Of a stretch of DNA of 64,000 nt, positions 27,853 to 39,220 are shown piece by piece. Source of the DNA: Chrysomallon squamiferum (Eukaryota; Mollusca; Gastropoda; Neomphalida; Peltospiridae); NCBI GenBank assembly GCA_012295275.1, contig CM022672.1, positions 3,953,443 to 4,017,442 of the forward strand, in the 5' to 3' direction. Made by a program: the position numbers and the translations under genes. The notes below the pieces were generated by a model. It had not been told where the DNA came from. It saw nothing but the letters and a program-made list of their open reading frames with translations, and searched no databases. Numbering within the stretch: the stretch's first letter is position 1; every line of letters begins with the position of its first letter.

Positions 27853-28084
27853 TATTATTATTATTTATTATTAAATTTTTTTTATGTTCTTGCATGTTCT
27901 TATGCGTGATAAACTAATGTTATACAAAGAGAGAATCGTTTTTTGTTTCAGGGCACACAAGAAGACTGGAAGAAAGGACTGATGGCAATGGAGGACAGTT
28001 TGGTCGTTGAGAGATATGTAAATGAACAGCTCCTTAATCTACACAAGAAAGCAGCCCAACTTGGTGACTCCCACGTAAGTACAG

Positions 28085-28159
<75 letters not shown>

Positions 28160-28552
28160 ATACACAAAGAAACAGACGTCTTCTGTTAATTATTTATATA
28201 AATTGCTATAAGCTAATTTTTAATTTCACCGCATAAATTTCACAACAAAATAAAAGTATTTTTTTATTCTAAAGAGTTTGTGTCCTCCTTGCCTTTGCTT
28301 ACAGAATATTTTTCAGGCGTGGCATAGTTTATTTAAATACAAAAATAATATAGTTATCACACATTGAAATTTTAATATGATCATTAATTTATCTTTCTTT
28401 TTATTTTTCAGCTGACACACGTACTGGAGCATGCTTTCCTGGACGAACAGATAGAATCAATTAAGGAGTTCGCAGATTACATTACCCAACTCAGAAAGTT
28501 CAAGACCGATTACAATATGGGCGAATACCTTTTCGACCAGAAGCTTCAGTAA
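24057..28552 (+). CDS. secreted (yolk-type) ferritin with a two-exon insert
   Basis: Ferritin cages oxidise Fe(II) and store Fe(III). Exons: 24057-24120, 24876-24979, 26460-26606, 27087-27203, 27443-27502, 27952-28074, 28412-28552 (251 residues with signal). The first exon encodes a hydrophobic signal peptide ([19 protein letters not shown]), so the product enters the secretory path. Ferroxidase ligands of H-type ferritin are all retained: E and Y in [11 protein letters not shown] and H in [10 protein letters not shown] in VVERYV, Q in LDEQIE. Between helix B (ending YNDIE) and helix C (starting EDWKKGL) there is an insert of about 60 residues carrying four cysteines and encoded exactly by exons 4 and 5. 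Snail yolk ferritins are known to have a secreted, insert-bearing form. Intron 3 has a GC donor (GAG/GCAAGT). Storage versus transport role is not decidable from sequence. Confidence 0.95.
24779..24865. repeat. (ATTT)n then (ATT)n microsatellite in ferritin intron 1
   Basis: About 45 bases of ATTT units pass directly into about 40 bases of ATT units, ending 10 bases before the exon 2 acceptor. The T-rich strand therefore forms part of the polypyrimidine context of that acceptor. Confidence 0.95.
26791..26872. repeat. 25 bp AT-rich minisatellite in ferritin intron 3
   Basis: Two identical 25-base units beginning AGATATTATATAGAG at 26791 and 26816 are followed by a diverged third at 26841. Confidence 0.85.
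27787..27874. repeat. (TTA)n microsatellite in ferritin intron 5
   Basis: About 80 bases of nearly uninterrupted TTA units lie upstream of exon 6. The length is likely polymorphic. Confidence 0.95.
28087..28157. repeat. (TC)n microsatellite starting 12 bases after a ferritin donor
   Basis: A perfect TC run of about 71 bases begins immediately after the exon 6 donor region (GTAAGT at 28075). Such a pyrimidine tract near a donor could attract PTB or U2AF-like proteins, but nothing in the sequence shows an effect. Confidence 0.95.
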
Positions 28553-28569
28553 CTTTCATTATCACAGTC

Positions 28570-28575
28570 AATAAA
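28570..28575 (+). other. ferritin polyadenylation signal
   Basis: AATAAA, 18 bases after the TAA stop of ferritin, would give a very short 3' UTR. A second A-rich candidate follows near 28637. Confidence 0.55.
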
Positions 28576-31500
28576 CGTTAACACAACAAAATCCAGTATA
28601 GTGCAATATTTAACGAACAAATGAAATGGTTTCTGAAAAATAAAATGAAAATTAGCTGACAAAGCTTGTGAGTGATTTTTTTTTTCTAATCAAGAGTTGT
28701 CTTTCCGTATGTCGCATAATTGCTGGCTGTTTGATTTTTGTAGAATTAGATCCAATTATCCATGCGCAATTGGTAACAGTTGATTTTGTTGGTAAAAGAC
28801 AATAAAATAAATAAAATGTTTTACTGCTAAAGACACGCACATACATACATACTAATTAATAAAGAAAACCAATCACAAAATGTTCACATATCCAATGTCA
28901 TGACTGCCTTGAATGATTTTATACACAATAAATCAGCATTTAAAAATCAAAATATATGGGTTTTTTATTTTTTTATTTTTTTATTTTTTTTTACATTCTT
29001 CTTCACTTCATTGGTTTATTCATCCAGTTCTTAAATAGATTTCAAAAACTTTAAAAGAACTATTTTATTGATTCCATATGCGTGGATAAAAAAATAATTA
29101 CTATATTTATAAACTATATATCCTTTTTTTTTTTTATCATTGATATTTATTTATTAATTTTCGTTTATTATTATTTTTTTTTTTTCTTTCTGTCGAATAA
29201 ATAATTTCATTTCGAGATACTGATCATTCAGAAAAGATTTTTATTTTTTATTTTTATTAATATATATATATAACACTATAAATGACAACACAAAAAGTAC
29301 CAAGCAGTAATACATATATTCCAACCATTAAATATACTTACATAATTATTGTGTAAAATAAAACATTCAACCATTTTTGACTGGGACATATAACAGCTCT
29401 GTTACTGTATCCGGGATGAATTAGGTAAGTAAAAAGCATTTCGGTGAGTAAGTAAAGTTGAAGCATATCGACTTGGATTAACTATCTCTTAGTTTATTTT
29501 AATCTCCAGCATTTTTGTTCGCATTGGTTATTAATTTAATTAAAGCAAATTCTTCTTCAGCTGGTTAGCGGGAAAAAAATCAAAAGTTTATTCAGTTTGT
29601 TTAGTTACACAACTGAGTTTTATTTTCCAAGTTTCGATGTATATTTTAGCTCGCCTTAGTATTAAAATAAATTATTTTATGACAATGGAAAAACAATCTG
29701 CCAATATTTTATTAAAATTATTAATTTAAAAGAAGAAGAACCAGAAAAAGACCGTATTGAAGTCATGCTGACTGAGTACGGAAATACAACTTAGTTGCCT
29801 CCCTTAAAAGTGATCTTTAGGTCTATGTAAGAATCTTTAGACATTTTTTAAAAATAAAATTAAAAACAATTATTGAAATTTTCATGGCTGTTTTTAAGTG
29901 CTTCTTGATAATCTGCGCTAAGGGAAAATAATTAGTTGGCCTCCAACGCCAATTCAACTCAAATGTGTTCCTTTAATTCAAGATTTCGAGTGCATTATGG
30001 AAATAGTTAACTATTACATCTTAATTAAAAAATAGATGGAAAAATTGCTCTCCATTCCATATTCGGTAACATTCAAAATTTTAAAATAACCAGCTCCTTT
30101 ATCGTATGCCTCAAAGACTCAAGTATAAGGCGTAGTACTGAGAAATATTATGAGAAAGGAAGATATTCTGAATACGTAAACACGGACGAAACGTAAAATA
30201 AACGCTTTATTCGCTTTAGATATAAATCAACCAGATTTATTAAATTCTTCTCTCTGATTGGATGCCCGGGGCAACTGACCCTTCGCGCCCTACGCACTGG
30301 CTAGAGGGTTTCAATTTAGTTTCTGACAGTGCAAATGTAAACAAAAATATATTGAAATGTTCCCAATGAAAAGTAAACATGGGTGTTTGTATACACAAAT
30401 GTATTTGTCACTGTCCACGGAATGTATGAATGGACTCGATATGTACGTATGCATGTATATTTGTAAATGTATGGATGCTTGTATTTTTCATTCTTTTTCT
30501 TTTTATGTCTGTGTGCATGTGTTTGTATTTAAGTGCGTGTGATTAGATTGTAACACTTATTCTTTAATCTTTCTTCTTATTCTTCAGTCTTCTTTCATTA
30601 TTCTTGTATCTTTGTGTATATATATGTTTGTATGTATGTGTGTGTGTTCATGTAGATATTCTTCATTCTATATTTCTTTCGTTTGTCTTCTTATTGTGCA
30701 GTCTTCTTTCTTCCTTCTTATTGTTTTTTCTTTCTGGTTATATGTTAGTAGACGCAGGCATGTATTACTCATTTTTCTTTCTTTTTGTTTTTTAATCTTT
30801 TTTTGAACCTGTTATGTTATACTGTTTATTTCAGTATTCGACTAATGCATTAAAGGTATCTTAAAAGATGTATAACTAACTAAAGGAATTAAGAAGAAAA
30901 AAGAAAAGAAAGTAAAGCTTAAATGTGACTGGCATTTCATACACATCTGGTAATCAACGACAATCTTTAATATCGTCAAAAATATGGACAGCAAAAAGAG
31001 TGTTACACACTTTAAAATTATATACCTCAGATATACCCATTGTCCAAGGTATACACACTATTTGGTTCATTTTTATCAATTACATAATAATACAAAGATC
31101 AAAAACTAGCTAAGTGCTCTAGCATATTATTAATACACTTCATGATTGTAGAAGCTGAGAATGCATTGCTTTTAGGCCAGCTTTTAAAAGTGGTTGAATT
31201 AGCATCATTTTCAAAGATGTGGAATTACATGGTGATTTTCATTTACAACAGATTAACAATGTTTTGTTCGCAGGATAGTATGACAGCAGGTAGAGGTCCC
31301 TTCACTCCATTTAAATGCTTGTTATGTACATTAAAACAAATTAATTATTTATAATACAAGCATCCATTACTTTTTCTAATAAAATCCAAAACAAATACTG
31401 TACTGAACTCCATTCACATAGACTAGAATACAGAAATCTACACTTTCCATGTTATTAAAATAAATAGTTTTCACAATACATAAATGTTTGTAATAAAAAA

Positions 31501-32594
31501 AACCAAAACAACCAGATTCTCTAAAAATTTATTTTTAGAAGGACAGAAACACATTTATTCCATTTTTGACGTATACAATGTAATATTATAACATCTTTTT
31601 CAATGTTTGTTGATAAATAATGGATCATTCTTAATACTTAGTTTAAGAAAAATAAAATAATAAATAAAAATTCAAATTCTTAACATTATATTCTTGCACG
31701 TGGTTTAGAAACAAATATATACATTAAAAAAATCTGATGCATCTACAAGCAAGTTTCATAGCACTGATAACAAGCACAATTTTCATCTGTAAAATTAATT
31801 TCTTCACAATTAGTGTTAATTTTAATAACTTGTATGTTTCATTGTTTGTGTGCTGAAATAAATTCTTCTCAACACTTACAATAAAAGACAAAAGATTTGC
31901 AATTACTCCTTTCATTTTTACAATTTAAAACGTATTTAAAAAAAAGAAAGAAAAGTGAGCAATATTTTTAAAACAAATTTTGTTTAAATACACTTATAAA
32001 TATTTGACAGTGTTCTATATTCAGTATCCAAATACTAATGCTTTGAAATTACAGAATTTTTTTTTTAATTACCATTATGTTTTTTTTAAATGTTTTATTG
32101 TTATGCATACTTTCTAAGTTATTATTTATTTATTTATTTATTTTTCATACAATTTATTTATCTATTTATTTATTTGACAATATTGATATTCTGGATGCAA
32201 AATTACTTAACAAAAAATGCAAAAACTATAATAGAGCAGCACTAATAAATTTTCTTTAATTTCCTTTCTAGTTCCCATCTGTATCAAAGTGTTTTATTAA
32301 AATATTTAGAAGTTTCTATTATTTCCTAATAAAGCAGCCAACATATGCTTATAAATTTCCTTTATCACTATGTCCACAAGCAAAATGAGATCAAAATATT
32401 TATGTTGTTGGTTTTTAATAACAAAAGGGAAAAAAGTGAGTATCATTTTAGAATTTATTAGTAAATGTAAGAAAATTGTTAAAATTCTATCAAAAGAAAT
32501 TTGAAAATTACTAATTTTTTATTATTAGTATTTTGTTCCCATTTGTGGTTTGAACTACAGCACAGAGACATGTTCACTAACATAAAAATGTTGA
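28576..32594. other. spacer between the converging ferritin and GLRX3 genes
   Basis: No supported gene. The stretch near 29550-30320 is slightly richer in GC and has one motif copy at 29789-29806. 30360-30810 is TG- and TTC-rich low-complexity sequence whose open frames are compositional. TTTA runs occur at 32120-32180. Confidence 0.5.
29789..29806 (-). promoter_or_regulatory. orphan AAGGGAGGCAACTAA motif copy
   Basis: Read on the minus strand, TTTAAGGGAGGCAACTAA resembles the promoter-proximal motif seen at SMC3, ferritin and GLRX3. No gene start is recognisable nearby, so it may mark an unannotated transcript, a repeat or chance. Confidence 0.25.
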
Positions 32595-32600
32595 TTTATT
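32595..32600 (-). other. GLRX3 polyadenylation signal candidate
   Basis: AATAAA on the minus strand, about 63 bases beyond the GLRX3 stop codon. Confidence 0.45.
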
Positions 32601-32662
32601 ATTAATTGGGGGTTGGATCCACACTGAAGTCCAGTAACTATGATCACAATGAAAAGCTCTAC

Positions 32663-35600
32663 TTAGTTTTCTCCCTTCAGTGTACTCTCCAATTCTCCCC
32701 CTTCCTTCAGTTCCTTCAAAAAAAAAAAAAAAAAGTGTTAGTTTAAATTGTGAAGCAGCTTCATGCAGTTAAAATTATTATCAAATTTAAATTACATCTT
32801 TCCATGAAGAGCTAAAATTCAGTTTTCAATAAAATATACCTGACCCAAGAATACTTTGACGAGCACAGATTCTGTGAGCCATCACTCTAAGGTTAGCTAT
32901 CAGCCACTGCTCTATACTGCACCTTCAGGATCATTTCTTTCAAAAACCAAAATAAACTTCAGAATCAATCCTGATTCATTACATAAAATTTAACACCTGG
33001 GTAATCCATTTATGACTCTCACGAGCATAAATTTAAAATTCAACAAAAAAGAAGGCAGAGAATAAAAACAACGACCCATTAATGGAATATGGATGTATTT
33101 AGGCCATTTGAACTGTACAAATTAAAATGCATTTCAAGATTAACACAATAAACTATCTGAAATCTGAATGCAGTAAAATGCTCACTTTTATGATGTCCAA
33201 GCCACCAACCAGCTCGCCTTTGACATACACCTGCGGATAGGTGGGCCAGTTGGAGAACTTCTTCAACCCCTGTCGGATTTCCTCATCTGTTAGAATATCA
33301 AAGGTGCTGAATGGAATGCTGTAATAACAAATTAATAAATGACAGACTTTGGAAGACGAAAAGACTTTATTGGCAAAGCTGTACTATGATTATCAGGTTT
33401 AAAACACAAAACACAACAAGAACTCATGTTGATAAATGAAGCAACATCTTAAAAACAATGATAAAATAATAACCTGTACACTTCTAAGTTTTATTATTTT
33501 ATTGCTGTAATTTATTAGTACTAAAAGTTAATGTCATTATAAATAAATCAGTTTGATGATCATACTTTGACCACTTGTTTGTACCACTTACTGTATAGTA
33601 CAGTTTCAGTTTCAACATAACAAATTAGATTATCCATGTCACAAATGATGTTTTAAGAAATGAAGTTTTAAATACACACCCAGTTTCCTTGAGAATCCCA
33701 ACCAGAGTTTTACTGAAGCCACACCTAGGAGCATCTGGCTCACCCTTCATAAACACCATCACTTTGGATTTGTTTATAAGTTTTTTAAGTCTGTAATAAA
33801 ATAATTAATATATATATATATGTATTTATATATCAGAGGATTTTAAAAATGCAACCTGCAACATACCCTGAAAAAATTAAAATCAATATGCCTTGAAACT
33901 ATTATGGTTTATTATTATTCTTATTATAAAATAAATAAATAATAAATAAAAATTAATATTATTAATCACAACTGTTTTATTTTTGGGGACTTTTTATTTT
34001 ATTTTACCTTCTATGGATTGGGTGTTGCCATTATCATTTCCTTGCAAGGTTTTATACTGGAAAAAATGTCATATTAATTTATCTTCATATTTTATATATA
34101 TATACATATATATATATGAAGACAGACATCCAAGGATGACAATGTATAGCTCTTGAGACCTCTACAAGTTCACAGATTCATTTACGATCAGGCCATCTTT
34201 AAAAAAAATTCATATTACAGAAAATTCAGTTTATATCAGTAGGAAAAAATAAAAATAAATATTGTCAAGGATGGCATGTTGTTATTTAATATTCCCAAAG
34301 ACTCGTATAAAACAGGTGTGCATGCATAATGAGAAATGACTCATAAACAATTCACTATCATCTGTGTTTGCCAGTCACACACTTTGTGTACTGGAATACA
34401 GCTTGGTTAAAAAAATGTTTTTTTGAAGGGTGGTTTGGGTTTCTTACATATCAAATTTTATATTCAAGTTTAAGTAAATCAGTTTGCAGGCTGCTAAGTA
34501 TTCAGTGTGAACACAAATACATTTTTGATGTGAAATGTGATGTGTAAAAGTAAATACACATATATATGTATTTTGAAAGGTGATCCTGATACAGACAAAC
34601 ATTTTATGTAACCTGATGCAAATGCTACTAATACACTTTATTTGTATTTGTAAATGTGAAGTCGAAAATTGTTTCCAGTTCCTTAAAGTTGAATATTTCA
34701 TGTTTAGCATGAGCAATAGTTACATTATCAGTTCATCTCAGTATACAGCACTTTATATTTTCTTTTTCAGTGTTTCTCTGCTGGTATATCATACATTAAA
34801 TATTTAGCTTCTAAATATATGCTATTACCTTGAAGTGGTTGTGGGAGACTCTCTCAAATACAATCATTACAAAATTACAAGCATTAACCAGCACCGATAA
34901 AGATATTAAAATTATTTTAAAACATTATATATTTTTTATTAACTGTATTCAATAACAGAATATTTTGACATTTTCTTGTTTTGAATATTTCTATACTTTT
35001 GAAATCTGACAAAATGGTACTGAATTATATCATAAATTGTAATTCAAACGTAAAAAATAAAACAAAATAATAAATGAATAAATAATAATTTAAAAAACAA
35101 TACTAATAACAATAAAATAAATTTTATTCAGGAACTTTCTATTTTTAGTTAATTAAAAATTAAAATTAAATGAAATTAAAAAACAAAATAAAATAAAATT
35201 TTAAAAAAGTGCTTTCTATTTTTATTTTTTATTTTTTATATTTATTACATAGAAACAATGGAAAGCCTGAGATGCCATCACTGATTTGTAAATAATAGAT
35301 GTAAATTATTTTGTGCTTTTGAAATGGATTGTTTTTGGCTGAAGAACTCTGCAGAATTTAATAACAATAATTAATAAGTAGATGAAAAAGAAGAGAACAA
35401 TGAAATTGTCTGCATTTATTTATGTGCAGTAAACAACCAATGCACAATACAAATAAACAAATTGAATATTGTAATGCAACTATATAACTTATGAATAGAA
35501 ACTATTAAAAATGCACAAATACTTCAACTATGTAAATTGTATAAACTTCAACACTGTATGAATACATTTAAACATGAACTTCTATGGGATAAAAATATGT

Positions 35601-36750
35601 TTGACTACAAAGAACAAAACATTGTAAGGCACATTCCATAAAGTACATGTGCCCTGTAAGGTAGGAAATAAAAAAAATAAAAATAAAAAATAAAATAAAA
35701 ATTATAATGTTGTGCAACTGAAAATTCAGTAAAATTAGGATTCTTAAGATCAACCAAATGTCACCTTAGCTGAAGACATTAAATTGATTTATATTATATG
35801 AGGAAAAAAAAATCAGTAATAAGATGTATGTAATCTATGACTATAATCTGTGAATGTAGGAATGTAACTATTAGACACCAAAGTGGAGGATGTAACTTTT
35901 GGTTGTTAAAAATATCAGATTCTGGACATATGTACTTTATGGATGCCCCAATATTTTCAGCAGGTCTATATTTCATACAGTACAACGTAATAATTAAAAT
36001 ATTGAACCACACTTAGAATCAATATCTTGACTAGTTTATATAAAAATTATACTTAAATGTGGGATGCTAAAACTGCAAGGATATTTTAAGAAAGTCTGAC
36101 AAATGTGTCTCCATTACCTTATTTAAAAAATAAATACAAAAAAACAATTTTATAATTTCAAAAAAGATATAATATAAGATTAAAACTTTATAAAATTTTT
36201 CCAAGAAAAGACAATAAAATTTTAAGAAACAGCAGTATGAGATTAACTACACAATCAGATTTTATGATAGTAAATATTATTTTTAGAAGATGTTTAATTG
36301 GTAATTTAAAAATCCTATATTTATCAAGATCTATTAAGGGTAATTACTCCATGGTTGAATTTATGATTATATTTATATACAATTTAAGACATAAATTATG
36401 ATTTAAAACAGTGATTAATTACATAATCCAGATTAAAACTGCAAGCCATCTAAATTCAAATGACAGAATATAATTTTGGAAAGATATATTAATATATATG
36501 TTTATATACCACATTTAATAAGAATTAATATCAGATAAAAATAATAATAATTAAAATTCAAACTGCAGTGAGGGAATAAAATGGATTAAGATAGATTAAA
36601 TGCATGATTAATTATAATTTCAGGAATACTGGATACAAGAATTAACAGAATAATCACTTTTTTAACTTTATTAAGTAATTTAAGTGCGACCATCTTGAAA
36701 AAATAATGCACTAAAACATTTATTTTATTTATTTATTTACTTATTAATAC

Positions 36751-36798
<48 letters not shown>

Positions 36799-39166
36799 TT
36801 TTTTTATCTGCAACTGAAACTGAATTCAGTAACATTATCAGAATGGTACACTGATTTGCTAATTACTATAATATAGATACTTTTAATTGTTATACAACAT
36901 TTTTTAATGTTGTTCTTCAATAATAGTTTTTCTACACTTATAAAAGGTCAATTCAGGGGGAAAAAGATTTATAATTGTTACGATTTAATACTAGGAAATT
37001 GTCAAAAATATTCACATAGCACTGTCACTGTCAAGATTAATGTGCAATAATTTCATTTGGAACTGTTATATCATCAAATATGTATTTTTATGTTTTTGGA
37101 CTTACTGAATACATGAAAACTGGAAAAAATTTATTAAAATTTTATACATCTTTTGTGAGAAAGGGTAGCAGATGTAACTGACATTATGATTACAGATAAA
37201 AAGTACTTGAAACATATGTTTTTAAGGCAATCTTTGCAGCTGAAATACTGTCCACTGAGGTACAGAAAATATTCATCTGTTCTTAATTTTTTAGTCAAAT
37301 CCAAGAATACATAAAAATATTATGTTCTGTTTGCATAATTTAATCCAGTATATTTATTATAAATAGATGATAAATGCTTGTGAAAAAAAAAAATAATAAT
37401 AATAAATTACCAGCTAAGAAGTATAATTGTACCATAAAAAATTACATTTTTATAAATAATTACTTCATCATCTTTCTTCATTTCATTTTTTTATAAAACA
37501 TAATTAGCACAAATAGTAGTTAATTAACAAGGAAAATGCTGATGGTCTGTCTGATTTACATTTTGAACTAGATGATCTTTATATTTATATGGCTTTGGTG
37601 TTAAAAAAGATTTAAAAAAAAAAAGTACATTAAAACAGAACAGGTCTTCCCCCACCCCTCCTCAAACTCTCCATTATTCCTTAATGAGAAGCATCCAATA
37701 CAGCAGATGATTCATTGCCATCAGAAACTGATTCATTATCATCAGAATCAGATGAATTTTTGAAATTCTGAAACCGCAATCTGCTGTCTTTTTTATTTTT
37801 CTTTGAATTAGTTTCTGGTTTACATGGTTCAGAGTCCATAGAATCATCATAATTTTCATCATACACAAATTTCAGTTTTTTAGCACTGGAGACATCTCTT
37901 AAATTATACCCGCTAGTCTTTTTGTCTTTGGTTAGTTTTGATCCATTTGGCTCCCGATCCAGTTTTGAATAAACACTGAGAATATCCGAGGTTACTTTAT
38001 TTAAATCTTGCACTATAGGATCGCTGGATCCATCTGCAATGGACTGAGACATTTCAAAATGAAGCCCTTCAATGTCACTCTGGGAATCATCTGAATCAAC
38101 ATTTTGGTTCTTTTTCTTTGATTTTGGCCGAGAATGGCGACGTCTTTGCTGCTGCCGTCTTGCCTGATCATACTCTGGATAAAGACAGCGTAGTTCAGAC
38201 TCCCTTGCTCGATGAAGTCGTTTTCGTTCCAGATCTCTCTGTTTTTTCTGTTCATATTTGTCTTTATAATCAGGGTCATTTTTCAACCTGTCCCTGTAAT
38301 TCCGAGCTCGATTTCTATTCTGTTCTCGGTACTCATACCCTTTCATCATCATCTCTGTCAACTTCAGCTCAAAAGCATGAGGATCGAGAGATGTTTGACC
38401 AGGTAATAACGGCATGGGGCCGATCAACTGCTGAACAAGAAGCAATTGCATTGGGGTGAGCTGGGCAGCAATTCCTCCAGGGACTGGATCAAGATGTTTG
38501 GGGTTGGGATCCAGCTGAAGAAATCGGTCACCCATTTTATTTTGAAGTATTGAAAGATGATATATAAACCATTCTTGAGCCCGTTTCACAGTACCAGGGT
38601 CATGTAATACAGTGCTGGTGACTTCATCTTGCAAAAATGATTTACTGATATCTATTTCAGTGGTTTCTAGATCACTACAGGCTGACACTGCATGTGTTGT
38701 GTTTGTTTTTCTAGGTGTAGAATGCCTGAAAATCAAAATTGATCAGCTTGAATAAATAAATAAAGAAAAGACATTCTTCATATTATTTGAAATTAAGAAA
38801 TTGAGCTGGTGGAGAAATAAGTCTTACACAAACAATGTGAAGATTTTAGGGCCAAAACTGATGTAAGTTACAATTTGCCTGAAAATTATATATTTTCCAA
38901 TACAATCTTGAATTTTATGTTGTTATTATAATAATCAGATTTTTAAAATAAATTTTTAAAGCCTTAATGCAACTCATTATTTCACTGAACTGCTAAGACT
39001 CATTATTTTAAGACTGGCCATCAGATGCAAATAAAACAAAAAGCTAAATGTTCACAGAAAAAGTCTAGTGTAACTGTAATTATGAGTGAATTTAGAAAAG
39101 TGTGTCCTGTTGGTGAATTATTATTAATATTATTTTTTTATTTTTTTATTTATTTATTTTTATTAT

Positions 39167-39220
<54 letters not shown>

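Noticed and set aside
30357-30806. Cys/Tyr/Phe-rich open frames
   Set aside because: Compositional products of TG- and TTC-rich low-complexity sequence, with overlapping frames giving similar peptides.
32663-33790. A separate single-domain glutaredoxin gene at 33 kb
   Set aside because: The exon at 33680-33790 begins in the exact phase needed by GLRX3 exon 7, supplies the second CGFS domain and brings the total to the expected 331 residues; no independent start is visible.
38118-38459. 113-codon plus-strand open frame
   Set aside because: It is antisense to the second coding exon of the nested gene, whose minus-strand frame is far longer and splices properly.
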